Shown one piece after another: positions 1-7,339 of a DNA stretch of 17,305 nt. This DNA is from Hyphomicrobium sp. GTDB taxonomy: Bacteria > Pseudomonadota > Alphaproteobacteria > Rhizobiales > Hyphomicrobiaceae. The notes under the pieces are model-generated. The model worked only from the letters and a program-made list of their open reading frames with translations, did no database searches and was not told where the DNA came from. Position 1 is the stretch's first letter. Each line of letters starts with the position of its first letter. The position numbers were made by a program, and so were the translations under genes. Location: positions 1-17,305 of the forward strand of contig JAUWCP010000026.1 of NCBI GenBank assembly GCA_030609245.1. Direction: 5' to 3'.

Positions 1-1044
1 TTCGGGGTCGCCTATGCGACCGTCATCATGACGGCGCTCGTCGTGATTTTCGCCGAGGTGTTGCCCAAGACGTATGCCTTGGCGTTTTCCGACCGAATCT
101 CTTTATCGGTGGCGCCGGTCATGGGGGTGCTCATCGTTGTACTGAAGCCGTTGACGACAACCGTGGGGTTCATCGTTCGCCAGATCCTGAAGCTCACGCC
201 GTCCAGAGTTGATCAAGAGGCGAACATTCTTGCTGCACATGAGGAAATTCGTGGAACGATTGAGTTGCAAACGAAGGAGGGCACAGTTGCGCGGCACGAT
301 GCCGACATGCTGGGCGGCTTGCTCGACCTGCGCGATTTGCAGGTTTCCGACATCATGGTCCATCGCACCAAAATGGAGACCATGAATGCCGAAGACCCAC
401 CGCAGGATATTGTTGATGCGCTCCTGAAGACCCAATACACGCGCGTGCCGATTTGGAAGGATGAACCTGAGAACATTGTCGGCGTGTTGCACACCAAAGA
501 TCTGTTCTCCGCACTTGGTCATGCGGGCTGGGATGTGACCAAGCTCGACGTCATGAGTTTTGCTGTGCAGCCGTGGTTCGTGCCTGAAACGACAGGACTC
601 AAGGACCAACTCAACCATTTCCTCAAGCGCAAGGCGCAGTTGGCGCTAGTGGTCGATGAGTACGGCGAGGTGCAAGGTCTCATCACCCTTGAAGACATTT
701 TGGAGGAGATCGTCGGCCAGATCGCCGACGAGCACGACATTCACGATGTGCAAATCCGCCTGCAGCCCGACGGAACGGTCAACGTCGACGGCACCGTCGC
801 AATACGGGACTTGAACCGCCAGATGGACTGGAATCTGCCCGACGAAGAGGCGACGACTATTGCCGGCCTCGTGATCCACGAGGCTCAGACGATCCCGGAG
901 CCGGGGCAAGCTTTCACCTTCTATGGCTATCGCTTCGAGATCCTGCGCAAGTCGCGCAATAAGATTACCGCGTTGCGGGTGAGTCCGGCCGGTAGAGGCG
1001 AGGGGCGCGCAAATCAGGCGAGTGCGGGGTCGACGACGAGCTGA
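1..1044 (+). CDS. HlyC/CorC (CNNM) family transporter with CBS pair, 5' truncated
   Basis: The reading frame is open from base 1, so the gene starts upstream and only its last 347 residues are visible. The visible start is hydrophobic and contains the EVLPKTYAL segment typical of the end of the DUF21/CNNM membrane domain, followed by another membrane stretch (about residues 38-62). Two CBS modules follow, at about 117-172 (motif TRVPIWKD...VGVLHTKDL) and 180-240 (ALVVDEYGEVQGLITLEDILEEIVG). A CorC/HlyC-associated domain lies at about 250-330 (DGTVNVDG, TIAGLVIH, YGYRFEI). This family is annotated as hemolysin-like or as Mg2+/Co2+ efflux. CBS pairs usually bind adenosine nucleotides and CorC proteins act in divalent-cation export at the inner membrane; the true substrate cannot be read here. 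In rhizobia the gene commonly sits between aroB and bolA, which fits this context. The C-terminal tail is short, Gly/Arg-rich and probably disordered. Confidence 0.93.
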   Translation, partial: FGVAYATVIMTALVVIFAEVLPKTYALAFSDRISLSVAPVMGVLIVVLKPLTTTVGFIVRQILKLTPSRVDQEANILAAHEEIRGTIELQTKEGTVARHDADMLGGLLDLRDLQVSDIMVHRTKMETMNAEDPPQDIVDALLKTQYTRVPIWKDEPENIVGVLHTKDLFSALGHAGWDVTKLDVMSFAVQPWFVPETTGLKDQLNHFLKRKAQLALVVDEYGEVQGLITLEDILEEIVGQIADEHDIHDVQIRLQPDGTVNVDGTVAIRDLNRQMDWNLPDEEATTIAGLVIHEAQTIPEPGQAFTFYGYRFEILRKSRNKITALRVSPAGRGEGRANQASAGSTTS

Positions 1045-1112
1045 GTTGCGGTGGCGCGGGCACACCGGACCCGGACGGCGGTGCATTTTCCGTACGACAC
1101 GTTCCATCAGGT

Positions 1113-1129
1113 TTGGAAGATTCTTCCAA
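1113..1129. promoter_or_regulatory. Perfect 17-bp palindrome, candidate operator
   Basis: TTGGAAGA-T-TCTTCCAA is a perfect inverted repeat with 8-bp arms and one central base. It lies in the 186-bp gap between the transporter gene and the small exported protein, about 100 bp before the latter's ATG. A partial direct repeat of the right half (TTCTTCC) follows at 1131-1137. The arms are AT-balanced and no T-run follows, so it is not an intrinsic terminator. The size and symmetry suit a dimeric repressor site. The binding protein is unknown. Confidence 0.4.
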
Positions 1130-1230
1130 TTCTTCCGCTCATCACGGCGGGGAATACGCCCTGCGTGTTGCTGCTTGCTTCGTCTCCAGCTCGGCAGCAC
1201 GTGCGCCAAGACTTAGGAAGGACCTGAACT

Positions 1231-1557
1231 ATGAAACGTCTTGTCCCGCTATCTGTTGTGGCCAGTGCGCTGGCCTGTTTTGTCTTAGCTGGTAGGGCTC
1301 AGGCTGCTCCGGCGACAGGCGGTGTTCTGGGTAAGTTGGCCGCTGAATCCCACACCGTGAGTCAGATCGAAAAGGCAGGTTGGCGCCGCCGGTCTTGCTA
1401 TCGCCGCAGCTGGGGCGGGGGCTGGCGCTACCAGTTCGCGCCACTCCGATACGAGGTTCTATGTTCTCGCCCCGCTGATCGCTATCGCGCGACCAGCGAG
1501 GCGAGATTATTTCTTGTGGGTTTTATCCTGTGGCCTCGCCCGGCGCGCAGGCCTTGA
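1231..1557 (+). CDS. Small exported protein, unknown function
   Basis: A 108-residue frame with a clear Sec signal peptide: a KR n-region, a hydrophobic core (about residues 4-20) and an AQA|AP cleavage site after residue 25. A strong Shine-Dalgarno (AGGAAGGA, 1215-1222) lies 8 bases before the ATG. The mature part starts with an Ala/Gly segment, then TVSQIEKAGWRRRSCYRRSW, an Arg/Trp/Cys/Gly-rich style seen in small periplasmic proteins of Hyphomicrobiales. After about residue 68 the sequence loses this character and becomes generic, and the last 35 bases overlap the 3' end of bolA on the other strand. The C-terminal third may therefore be decayed, or the product of a frameshift near 1380-1430, where the neighbouring frame is also open and Ala/Gly-rich. 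I recognise no domain. The start and signal peptide are well supported; the end is not. Confidence 0.55.
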   Translation: MKRLVPLSVVASALACFVLAGRAQAAPATGGVLGKLAAESHTVSQIEKAGWRRRSCYRRSWGGGWRYQFAPLRYEVLCSRPADRYRATSEARLFLVGFILWPRPARRP

Positions 1558-1798
1558 TTGCCAGTGCGTGCACCGCATTTTTAAGCTCATCGCTGAGCAA
1601 ATCGTTCACCATCCGGTGTCGTTCGACGCGCGATTTTCCGGTAAAGTCCTCCGACACGATCAACACACGGAAATGGCTCTCGCCCGTGCCGGGTGAGGAA
1701 CGGTGCCCAGCGTGGAGGTGCGACTCATTGACCACGTCGAGGCGTGTAGGTCGCAGAGAGATCATAAGTTTCTCTCGCATGCGGGACTCAACGGTCAT
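1523..1798 (-). CDS. bolA: BolA family protein
   Basis: A 91-residue protein with BolA hallmarks through its length: LRPTRLDVVNESHLHAGH, then ESHFRVLIVSEDFTGKSRVERHRMV, then LSDELKNAVHALAIKACAPGE. BolA proteins have a KH-like fold and work with monothiol glutaredoxins in Fe-S cluster trafficking. Some also bind DNA and affect morphology and stress responses. I chose the ATG at 1798 because the protein then begins MTVESRMREKL, as BolA proteins usually do, and GAGG lies 9 bases upstream. An in-frame ATG five codons earlier (1813) has no usable ribosome site. It diverges from the J-domain gene with about 95 bp between starts, and its 3' end overlaps the small exported-protein gene tail to tail. 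The bolA/J-domain/cobST order is common in rhizobia. Confidence 0.92.
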   Translation of the reverse strand: MTVESRMREKLMISLRPTRLDVVNESHLHAGHRSSPGTGESHFRVLIVSEDFTGKSRVERHRMVNDLLSDELKNAVHALAIKACAPGEATG

Positions 1799-1857
1799 TA
1801 ACAATCGCCTCATCCACCTGTGAAAAACTACTTATTTGTGGCGCAACCTGCATCGAC

Positions 1858-1886
1858 TTGTGCGTCGCTTGACCTCGGACCATACT
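1858..1886 (+). promoter_or_regulatory. Weak candidate promoter for a leaderless J-domain mRNA
   Basis: TTGTGC (1858-1863) and CATACT (1881-1886) are separated by exactly 17 bases. The ATG of the J-domain gene follows only 7 bases after the second box, and no Shine-Dalgarno precedes it. If this is the promoter, transcription would begin at or very near the start codon. Both boxes match the housekeeping consensus poorly, so this is tentative. Confidence 0.25.
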
Positions 1887-1893
1887 TCGAACC

Positions 1894-2526
1894 ATGAAGC
1901 TTCAGTCAAAATACTTCGACAGCATCCGCGTCGCGCGTAAGCAGGAGCGCGCCAAGCCCGTGCGCGAAGAGTACCCTTGCTGCCAGTGGAAGGGCTGCAA
2001 GGCGCCGGGACGCCATCGGGCGCCTAAGGGTCGCGGCCACGATGGCGAATATTACGTCTTTTGCCTAGATCACGTTCGCCAATACAACGCATCTTATAAC
2101 TATTTCGATGGCATGAACGATGCCGAGGTCGAGGATTTTCAAAAGGAGGATCTTACCGGGCACCGGCCAACGTGGAAGGTTGGCGCCAATGCTGACGGGC
2201 TGGGAAAGCCGCAGGAAGCAAAGCCGCGCGAGGCCTGTCCATCTGGCTGGCGTGCCGCCGACCCACACAGCTTTTTTGCTTGGCGGGCCAAGGCGGCGCG
2301 CGAGGAACCCACCGAAACACGCCGTCAACTCAAGCCGTTGGAAAAGAAATCGCTCCAGGCTCTTGATCTATCGGGGAAAGCCACGCGCGCTGAGATCAAA
2401 ACGCGATTCAAAGAGCTCGTTAAGCTTCATCATCCCGATGCGAACGGTGGGGATAAGCGCTCCGGCGACAAGTTGCGCGAAATTATCCAAGCCTATAACT
2501 ATTTGAAGAAGGCTGGTCTCGTATAA
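1894..2526 (+). CDS. J-domain (DnaJ-like) protein with N-terminal Cys-rich motif
   Basis: A 210-residue protein with a C-terminal J-domain at about 150-208 that carries the essential HPD triad (His180-Pro181-Asp182), a helix II rich in K/R before it and AYNYLKKAG in helix IV. J-domains stimulate the ATPase of Hsp70 (DnaK). The domain is at the C terminus and there is no Gly/Phe region, zinc finger or substrate-binding domain of classical DnaJ, so this is a specialised co-chaperone. The N-terminal part has Cys29, Cys30, Cys35, Cys57 and His60 (PCCQWKGCKAPG, FCLDH), which could form a metal site (inference). The start is supported by the family-like N terminus MKLQSKYFDSIR. There is no Shine-Dalgarno. 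It stands 102 bp before cobS and the two may be co-transcribed. This J-protein is a regular neighbour of bolA and cobS in Hyphomicrobiales. Confidence 0.9.
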   Translation: MKLQSKYFDSIRVARKQERAKPVREEYPCCQWKGCKAPGRHRAPKGRGHDGEYYVFCLDHVRQYNASYNYFDGMNDAEVEDFQKEDLTGHRPTWKVGANADGLGKPQEAKPREACPSGWRAADPHSFFAWRAKAAREEPTETRRQLKPLEKKSLQALDLSGKATRAEIKTRFKELVKLHHPDANGGDKRSGDKLREIIQAYNYLKKAGLV

Positions 2527-2627
2527 AGTCCACCAGCGCAGATACGATGGGAGACCGCCGGGCCATGAAGGTCGGATTGGTCCCTCGACGAAACAAGAAA
2601 CCCGACAAACTCTGGAAACACGGCACG

Positions 2628-3632
2628 ATGCGTGCGCAAACCCAAACGGGTGCTGAAGGCAAGGCTCTCAAACTGCCGGACATGAAACTGTCCGTCAGAC
2701 AGGTCTTCGGTGTCGATACTGATCTGGAGGTGCCGGGCTTTTCCAAGCCGGACGAGCACGTTCCCGATGTCGACCCCGACTACCTCTTCAACAAGGACGT
2801 GACGCTCGCAGTTCTTGCTGGCTTCAAGCACAACCGCCGCGTGATGATCCAGGGCTACCATGGCACGGGCAAGTCGACACACATCGAGCAAGTGGCCGCG
2901 CGGCTTAACTGGCCATGTATGCGTATTAATCTCGACAGTCACGTCAGCCGGATCGATCTGGTTGGCAAGGATGCAATCGTGCTGCGCGACGGCAAGCAGG
3001 TGACCGAGTTCCGCGAAGGCATTCTGCCCTACGCACTGCAGTCCAATACCGCTCTTGTGTTCGACGAGTATAATGCTGGCCGCCCCGACGTCATGTTCGT
3101 GATTCAGCGCGTCTTGGAGGTCTCGGGCAAGCTCACGCTGCTCGACCAGTCGAGGGTGATCCGTCCGCATCCCGCGTTCCGGTTATTCTCGACGACAAAT
3201 ACGATCGGCCTCGGCGACACTTCCGGCCTCTATCACGGCACGCAGCAGATCAATCAGGGTCAGATGGATCGCTGGTCGATTGTGTGCACGTTGAACTACC
3301 TGCCGCATGATGACGAGGCCAATATCGTGCTCGCCAAGGCAAAGTCATTCGCTAAGAGCGAAGCCAAACGTAAGATTGTCTCGCACATGGTGCGGGTCGC
3401 TGATCTGACGCGCTCTGCTTTCATCAATGGCGATCTTTCGACCGTGATGAGCCCGCGTACCGTGATGACCTGGGCGGAAAATGCCGAGATTTTCGATGAC
3501 GTGGGTTTCGCGTTCCGTCTGACGTTCCTCAACAAGTGCGACGAACTCGAACAGCCAATGGTGGCTGAGTTCTATCAGCGCTGCTTTGGTGAGGAGCTGC
3601 CGGAAAGTGCCGCAAACGTCGCCCTGAGCTGA
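2628..3632 (+). CDS. cobS: Cobaltochelatase subunit CobS (AAA+ ATPase)
   Basis: CobS forms with CobT the ATPase part of the CobNST complex, which inserts Co2+ into hydrogenobyrinic acid a,c-diamide in the aerobic cobalamin pathway. With the ATG at 2628 it is 334 residues, close to the usual CobS length. Walker A is GYHGTGKST (residues 76-84, Lys82). Walker B is ALVFDEY with Asp146-Glu147. The KLSVRQVFG N terminus, HVSRIDLVGKDAIVL, FSTTNTIGLGD and GQMDRWSIV segments are all CobS-typical. The frame stays open to an ATG at 2547 (27 more residues, basic, no family resemblance, poor ribosome site), so I prefer 2628, though its own GGAA signal is also modest. cobT starts 6 bases after the stop, so the two are translationally linked. 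cobN is not in the window. Confidence 0.95.
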   Translation: MRAQTQTGAEGKALKLPDMKLSVRQVFGVDTDLEVPGFSKPDEHVPDVDPDYLFNKDVTLAVLAGFKHNRRVMIQGYHGTGKSTHIEQVAARLNWPCMRINLDSHVSRIDLVGKDAIVLRDGKQVTEFREGILPYALQSNTALVFDEYNAGRPDVMFVIQRVLEVSGKLTLLDQSRVIRPHPAFRLFSTTNTIGLGDTSGLYHGTQQINQGQMDRWSIVCTLNYLPHDDEANIVLAKAKSFAKSEAKRKIVSHMVRVADLTRSAFINGDLSTVMSPRTVMTWAENAEIFDDVGFAFRLTFLNKCDELEQPMVAEFYQRCFGEELPESAANVALS

Positions 3633-3638
3633 GGTCCA

Positions 3639-5522
3639 ATGGCGACCGGTCCCAAACGGAACGAGGCACCCACTGAGCCGTTGAAGCGGGCGATCTGCCT
3701 TACCGTTCGCGCCATCGCTGGTCACAATGACCTTGAGGTCGGCTTTGCGCCGGGTGCGCCTGAACTTGATACCAAGCACGTGCAATTACCCGAACCCTCG
3801 CGCGTGCCATCGCGGCGCGAGATCGCCGTCATCCGCGGCTGGGCGGACAGCTTTGCTCTAACCGCGGGCTGCCACAACGAAAAGCTACACAACCGGCTCG
3901 CACCAAGCTCTGGGTCCGCGCGCACGGTGTTCGAGGCTGCCGAGCGCGCACGCGTAGAGGCCTTGGGCGCCAACCGCATGCCAGGCATGGCACAGAACCT
4001 CACCGCACGCATCGAGGACCAATATGCGCACGGCCGCTTTGCCGACGTGAAGACGCAAGAGGAGGCGCCTCTTGAGGACGCGCTTGCGCTCATTGTTCGC
4101 GAGCGGCTGACCGGGTCTAAGCCACCCGATTCGGCGGCTGCGCTGGTGCACGTGTGGCGCGACTTTATCGAGCAGCGCGGCGCGAGTGTTCTAGCGCGGC
4201 TCGATGCGCTCATCGATGATCAGGAAAATTTTGGCCGCCTGATGCGCGAGCTGTTGCACGAGTTAGAGCTTGCCGAAGAGCCGTCCGACGCTGACGAAGC
4301 CGAGACTGAGGAGGAGAAGGGAAACGAGCCTGGGGGCGGGGAAAACGAGACGGATGCCGCCGAGCAGGGCGAGGAGGGACAGGACGACGCCAGCGACGAG
4401 GAGCGCGGTGAAAGCCAGACGGGCGAAGCGCAAGAAATGTCCGATGCGACAAGCACCGACGACCTCGGTGCCGAGCTCGACGATCGGGATGAGATGGAGC
4501 AACCTGAGCCTTGGCGGCCGAATACGTCCGTCCTCGAAAACCCCGAGGCATTCGGTTACAAGGTCTTCACGCGCGAATTCGACGAGGAAATTGCGGCAGC
4601 TGAGCTCTCCTCGCCCGAGGAATTGGAACGCCTTCGCGCCTATCTCGACCGTGAGCTCAAAAGCCTTTTGAGTGCGGTAGCGCGGCTTGCAAACCATCTG
4701 CAGCGGCGCCTGCTTGCGCAGCAAAACCGCGCCTGGGAATTCGATTTGGAAGAGGGGACGCTCGATGCCGCTCGGCTCCCGCGCGTTATCATCGATCCCA
4801 TGCACTCCCTGTCGTTCAAGAGCGAGCGCGACACCGAATTTCGCGACACCGTCGTCACGCTTTTGCTCGACAATTCAGGCTCTATGCGAGGACGGCCGAT
4901 CATGGTGGCCGCTTGCTGCGCCGACATTTTGGCGCGCACGTTGGAGCGCTGCGGCGTCAAGGTTGAGATCTTGGGCTTTACGACGCGGTCCTGGAAGGGC
5001 GGCCAGTCTCGCGAGCAGTGGCTCGCATGCGGAAAACCGCAGGGACCTGGGCGGCTTAATGACTTGCGTCATCTCATCTACAAAACCGCGGACGCGCCTT
5101 GGCGGCGCGCCAAGCGTTCACTGGCGCTGATGATGCGCGAAGGGCTTTTGAAAGAAAATATTGACGGCGAAGCGCTAGTCTGGGCGCACCGTCGCCTGCT
5201 TGCGCGGCCGGAACAGCGCCGCATTCTCATGATGATCTCGGATGGGGCGCCGGTCGACGACTCAACACTTTCGGTAAATTCCGGCAGTTATCTGGAGCAG
5301 CACTTGCGTCAAGTTATCGATGAGATCGAAACGCGTTCGCCAGTGGAGCTGATTGCCATCGGCATCGGCCACGACGTGACGCGCTACTACCGCCGCGCGG
5401 TGACCATTACCGATTCGAGCGAGCTTGCCGGGGCCATGACCGACAAGCTTGTTGAGCTGTTCGAGGAAAAGGGCCGCACGCCTAAGGCACGGCCTACCCA
5501 CCGTTATCGGCGGGTCCATTGA
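3639..5522 (+). CDS. cobT: Cobaltochelatase subunit CobT (VWA domain)
   Basis: A 627-residue protein with CobT layout: a globular N-terminal region (to about 205), a long acidic low-complexity linker (about 210-290, Glu/Asp/Gly-rich), then a C-terminal von Willebrand A domain (about 400-600) with the MIDAS motif DNSGSM at residues 411-416 and later DGAPVDD and IAIGIGHDVTRYY. CobT pairs with CobS to make the two-ring AAA+/VWA motor that drives cobalt insertion by CobN. The acidic linker and MIDAS are characteristic of CobT and of the related BchD. GAGGT lies 5 bases before the ATG and overlaps the end of cobS. The stop TGA shares one base with the ATG of the next gene, so three genes form one transcription unit. 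All key features look intact. Confidence 0.95.
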   Translation: MATGPKRNEAPTEPLKRAICLTVRAIAGHNDLEVGFAPGAPELDTKHVQLPEPSRVPSRREIAVIRGWADSFALTAGCHNEKLHNRLAPSSGSARTVFEAAERARVEALGANRMPGMAQNLTARIEDQYAHGRFADVKTQEEAPLEDALALIVRERLTGSKPPDSAAALVHVWRDFIEQRGASVLARLDALIDDQENFGRLMRELLHELELAEEPSDADEAETEEEKGNEPGGGENETDAAEQGEEGQDDASDEERGESQTGEAQEMSDATSTDDLGAELDDRDEMEQPEPWRPNTSVLENPEAFGYKVFTREFDEEIAAAELSSPEELERLRAYLDRELKSLLSAVARLANHLQRRLLAQQNRAWEFDLEEGTLDAARLPRVIIDPMHSLSFKSERDTEFRDTVVTLLLDNSGSMRGRPIMVAACCADILARTLERCGVKVEILGFTTRSWKGGQSREQWLACGKPQGPGRLNDLRHLIYKTADAPWRRAKRSLALMMREGLLKENIDGEALVWAHRRLLARPEQRRILMMISDGAPVDDSTLSVNSGSYLEQHLRQVIDEIETRSPVELIAIGIGHDVTRYYRRAVTITDSSELAGAMTDKLVELFEEKGRTPKARPTHRYRRVH

Positions 5523-6676
5523 TGCATAAAGTGCTGGCGCCCAATTCAGCGGTTAGCCGCTTGCAATCCTGGCTCCGGCCGTCGGTTGGGGTAAAGCGCG
5601 CTGCTCTAACCATCGGCGCGTCGCTCGTTCTTGCGGCTCCCTTTGCGCTTGCCAATAACAAACCGGCGCCACCCAGCAAGACGCTAACAGAGATTGAAGT
5701 CCGCGCCACGCCGATAGCCGCCTTCGACAAGGAGAACCCGGCGGTCACGCGCTTTGGTAAGCTCACCTGGCGTGGCGGGCTTGTGCTGAGTTCCGCCACG
5801 CCGAGCTTCGGGGGTTGGTCCGGTCTAGTGCTTGGCGCCGATGGAAAGCAGCTCGTGGCCGTATCCGACGCGGGAACCTGGATGACAGCCCATATCGTCT
5901 ATGAGGGCGGGAAACCTACGGCGCTCAAATCCGCACGGATCGGTCCTCTGAAATCCCTTTCTGGTCGGCCGCTCAGCCGTTCGCGCGACCGCGATGCCGA
6001 AGCGTTGACCCTCCTAAAGGGCACCCTTGCCAAGGGACGGCTCTTGATCTCATTTGAGCACAATCACAGAGTTGGGCTGTTCGACATTGGCAAGAGCGGT
6101 ATTTCGACGCCAAGGCGTTATCTCTCCCTTTCCGCCGTCGCGAAGCACCTTGACGGCAATTCCGGGTTAGAAGGGCTCGCCATTTTGCAGGGCGGACGCT
6201 TCAAAGGTTCTCTGGTTGCATTTTCAGAGCGGCTGATCGACGGCACAGGCACGCTAACCGGCTGGATATGGGTCAATGGCAAGCCGAAACGATTCAAACT
6301 CAATAACGGTGGTGCATTTAGCGTAACCGACGCCGCACCACTGCCCGATGGCGGGTTGCTCGTGCTCGAGCGCCGATTTCGCTGGACCGAGGGCGTTAAG
6401 GCGCGCTTGCGGCTGATCAGAGCGCACGAGCTGCGCCCCGGCGCAACGATCACGGGCGAGCTATTGCTTGATGCGGGCCTTAATCACCAGATTGATAATA
6501 TGGAAGGGTTGGCCGTGCATAAGGGGGCGGCCGGAGAGATCATCGTCACCATGATCTCTGATGACAATTTCAATAGGGTGTTGCAACGGACGATCTTGCT
6601 GCAATTCGCACTGAAGCGAGCCGATGTTGCCAGCGCGCGGCGATTGCGCTTCGGCAGTCCGAGCGCCGCTCAGTGA
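5522..6676 (+). CDS. Exported esterase-like activity of phytase family protein
   Basis: A 384-residue protein with an N-terminal export signal: a long basic n-region (1-25), a hydrophobic stretch (27-43) and an ALA|NN site after about residue 44. The mature part matches the phytase-like (PF13449-type) beta-propeller family by recognisable segments: FGGWSGLVLGADGKQLVAVSD, RDRDAEALTLL, LLISFEHNHRV, GNSGLEGLAIL, DAAPLPDGGLLVLERRF and NMEGLAVH. Family members are annotated as esterase- or phytase-like, but their substrate is rarely known; the fold is the firm claim, the chemistry is not. The ATG at 5522 overlaps the cobT stop by one base (TGATG), so translation is probably coupled; an in-frame TTG one codon earlier is the alternative. 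It regularly follows cobT in rhizobia, although no link to cobalamin is apparent. It ends 36 bp before the convergent rpmB. Confidence 0.87.
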   Translation: MHKVLAPNSAVSRLQSWLRPSVGVKRAALTIGASLVLAAPFALANNKPAPPSKTLTEIEVRATPIAAFDKENPAVTRFGKLTWRGGLVLSSATPSFGGWSGLVLGADGKQLVAVSDAGTWMTAHIVYEGGKPTALKSARIGPLKSLSGRPLSRSRDRDAEALTLLKGTLAKGRLLISFEHNHRVGLFDIGKSGISTPRRYLSLSAVAKHLDGNSGLEGLAILQGGRFKGSLVAFSERLIDGTGTLTGWIWVNGKPKRFKLNNGGAFSVTDAAPLPDGGLLVLERRFRWTEGVKARLRLIRAHELRPGATITGELLLDAGLNHQIDNMEGLAVHKGAAGEIIVTMISDDNFNRVLQRTILLQFALKRADVASARRLRFGSPSAAQ

Positions 6677-6712
6677 TCGTCGACGTTAAGGAGACGATGG
6701 CGGTAAACTGCC

Positions 6713-7021
6713 TCAAGCCGCGGCAGAAGCTGTCTTCGCGGTCTTCGTTTTCTTTCGCAGTTCACGCTTCAGTCTGAGGCACCGCACGGACAGTTCCTCG
6801 TCCCGGGCTTTGAGCAAATACGCATCGAGCCCGCCGCGATGCTCAACCGACTTCAGGGCGTGCGCGCTGATGCGCAAGCGAACCTTCCGTCCCAGTGCAT
6901 CGCTCATTAGAGTGACCTCGCACAAGTTGGGGCGGAACTTCCGCTTCGACTTATTCTCCGCGTGGCTTCTCCGCTGCCCAGAAAGGGGCAACTTACCGCT
7001 CAGCTCACAGCGCCTCGTCAT
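6713..7021 (-). CDS. rpmB: 50S ribosomal protein L28
   Basis: A 102-residue basic protein that follows L28 throughout: MTRRCELSGK at the start, SHAENKSKRKFRPNLCEVTL in the centre, then RKVRLRISAHALKSVEHRGGLDAYLLK. L28 is a small protein of the large ribosomal subunit. The length and the Lys/Ala/Thr tail suit the longer alphaproteobacterial form, about 100 residues against nearly 80 in E. coli. AGGAG lies 7 bases before the ATG on the minus strand. The gene stands alone, without rpmG, and converges on the phytase-like gene with 36 bp between. I see no clear terminator in that gap. Confidence 0.96.
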   Translation of the reverse strand: MTRRCELSGKLPLSGQRRSHAENKSKRKFRPNLCEVTLMSDALGRKVRLRISAHALKSVEHRGGLDAYLLKARDEELSVRCLRLKRELRKKTKTAKTASAAA

Positions 7022-7339
7022 TTTAGCTCCTTCACCGCCACGCTTGGCAGCGGCTTACTTAGGCGGATCATATGTAAAGAATTGCCCTCATCGGCGCGGC
7101 CGATGGAGCTGTGGCGCTGTCTATGCCCGAGGCCCCCGGCGGCGTCAAGGCTCGGTGCCTCCAGGGGCGATAGCCGGTTGCCTGAATTGTTGGCAGGGTG
7201 CGTTCCTGGGAGGCTTCCTGCAATGCAATTGTTGTCACGGCAGATGGCATGACGCTTGCGGCGTTCGGGCCACAGATTTGTCGTAAATGCCCACTACCGC
7301 GGACCCTAAATGGGTCGCGCGGTGGGGATGCCTAACAAC
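7022..7339. other. Non-coding gap between divergent rpmB and the DUF3108 gene
   Basis: About 318 bases that must hold the promoters of two divergent genes. The rpmB ribosome site lies next to its ATG at 7021. I find no convincing coding frame, tRNA, strong hairpin with T-run or riboswitch-like structure. Short inverted sequences around 7178-7240 are too weak to call. The part nearest the DUF3108 gene (7310-7339) could be coding if the upstream ATG is used. Confidence 0.5.

Noticed and set aside
7022..7339. Possible structured RNA or riboswitch in the gap between rpmB and the DUF3108 gene
   Set aside because: Only short weak inverted repeats were found; nothing matches a known RNA.
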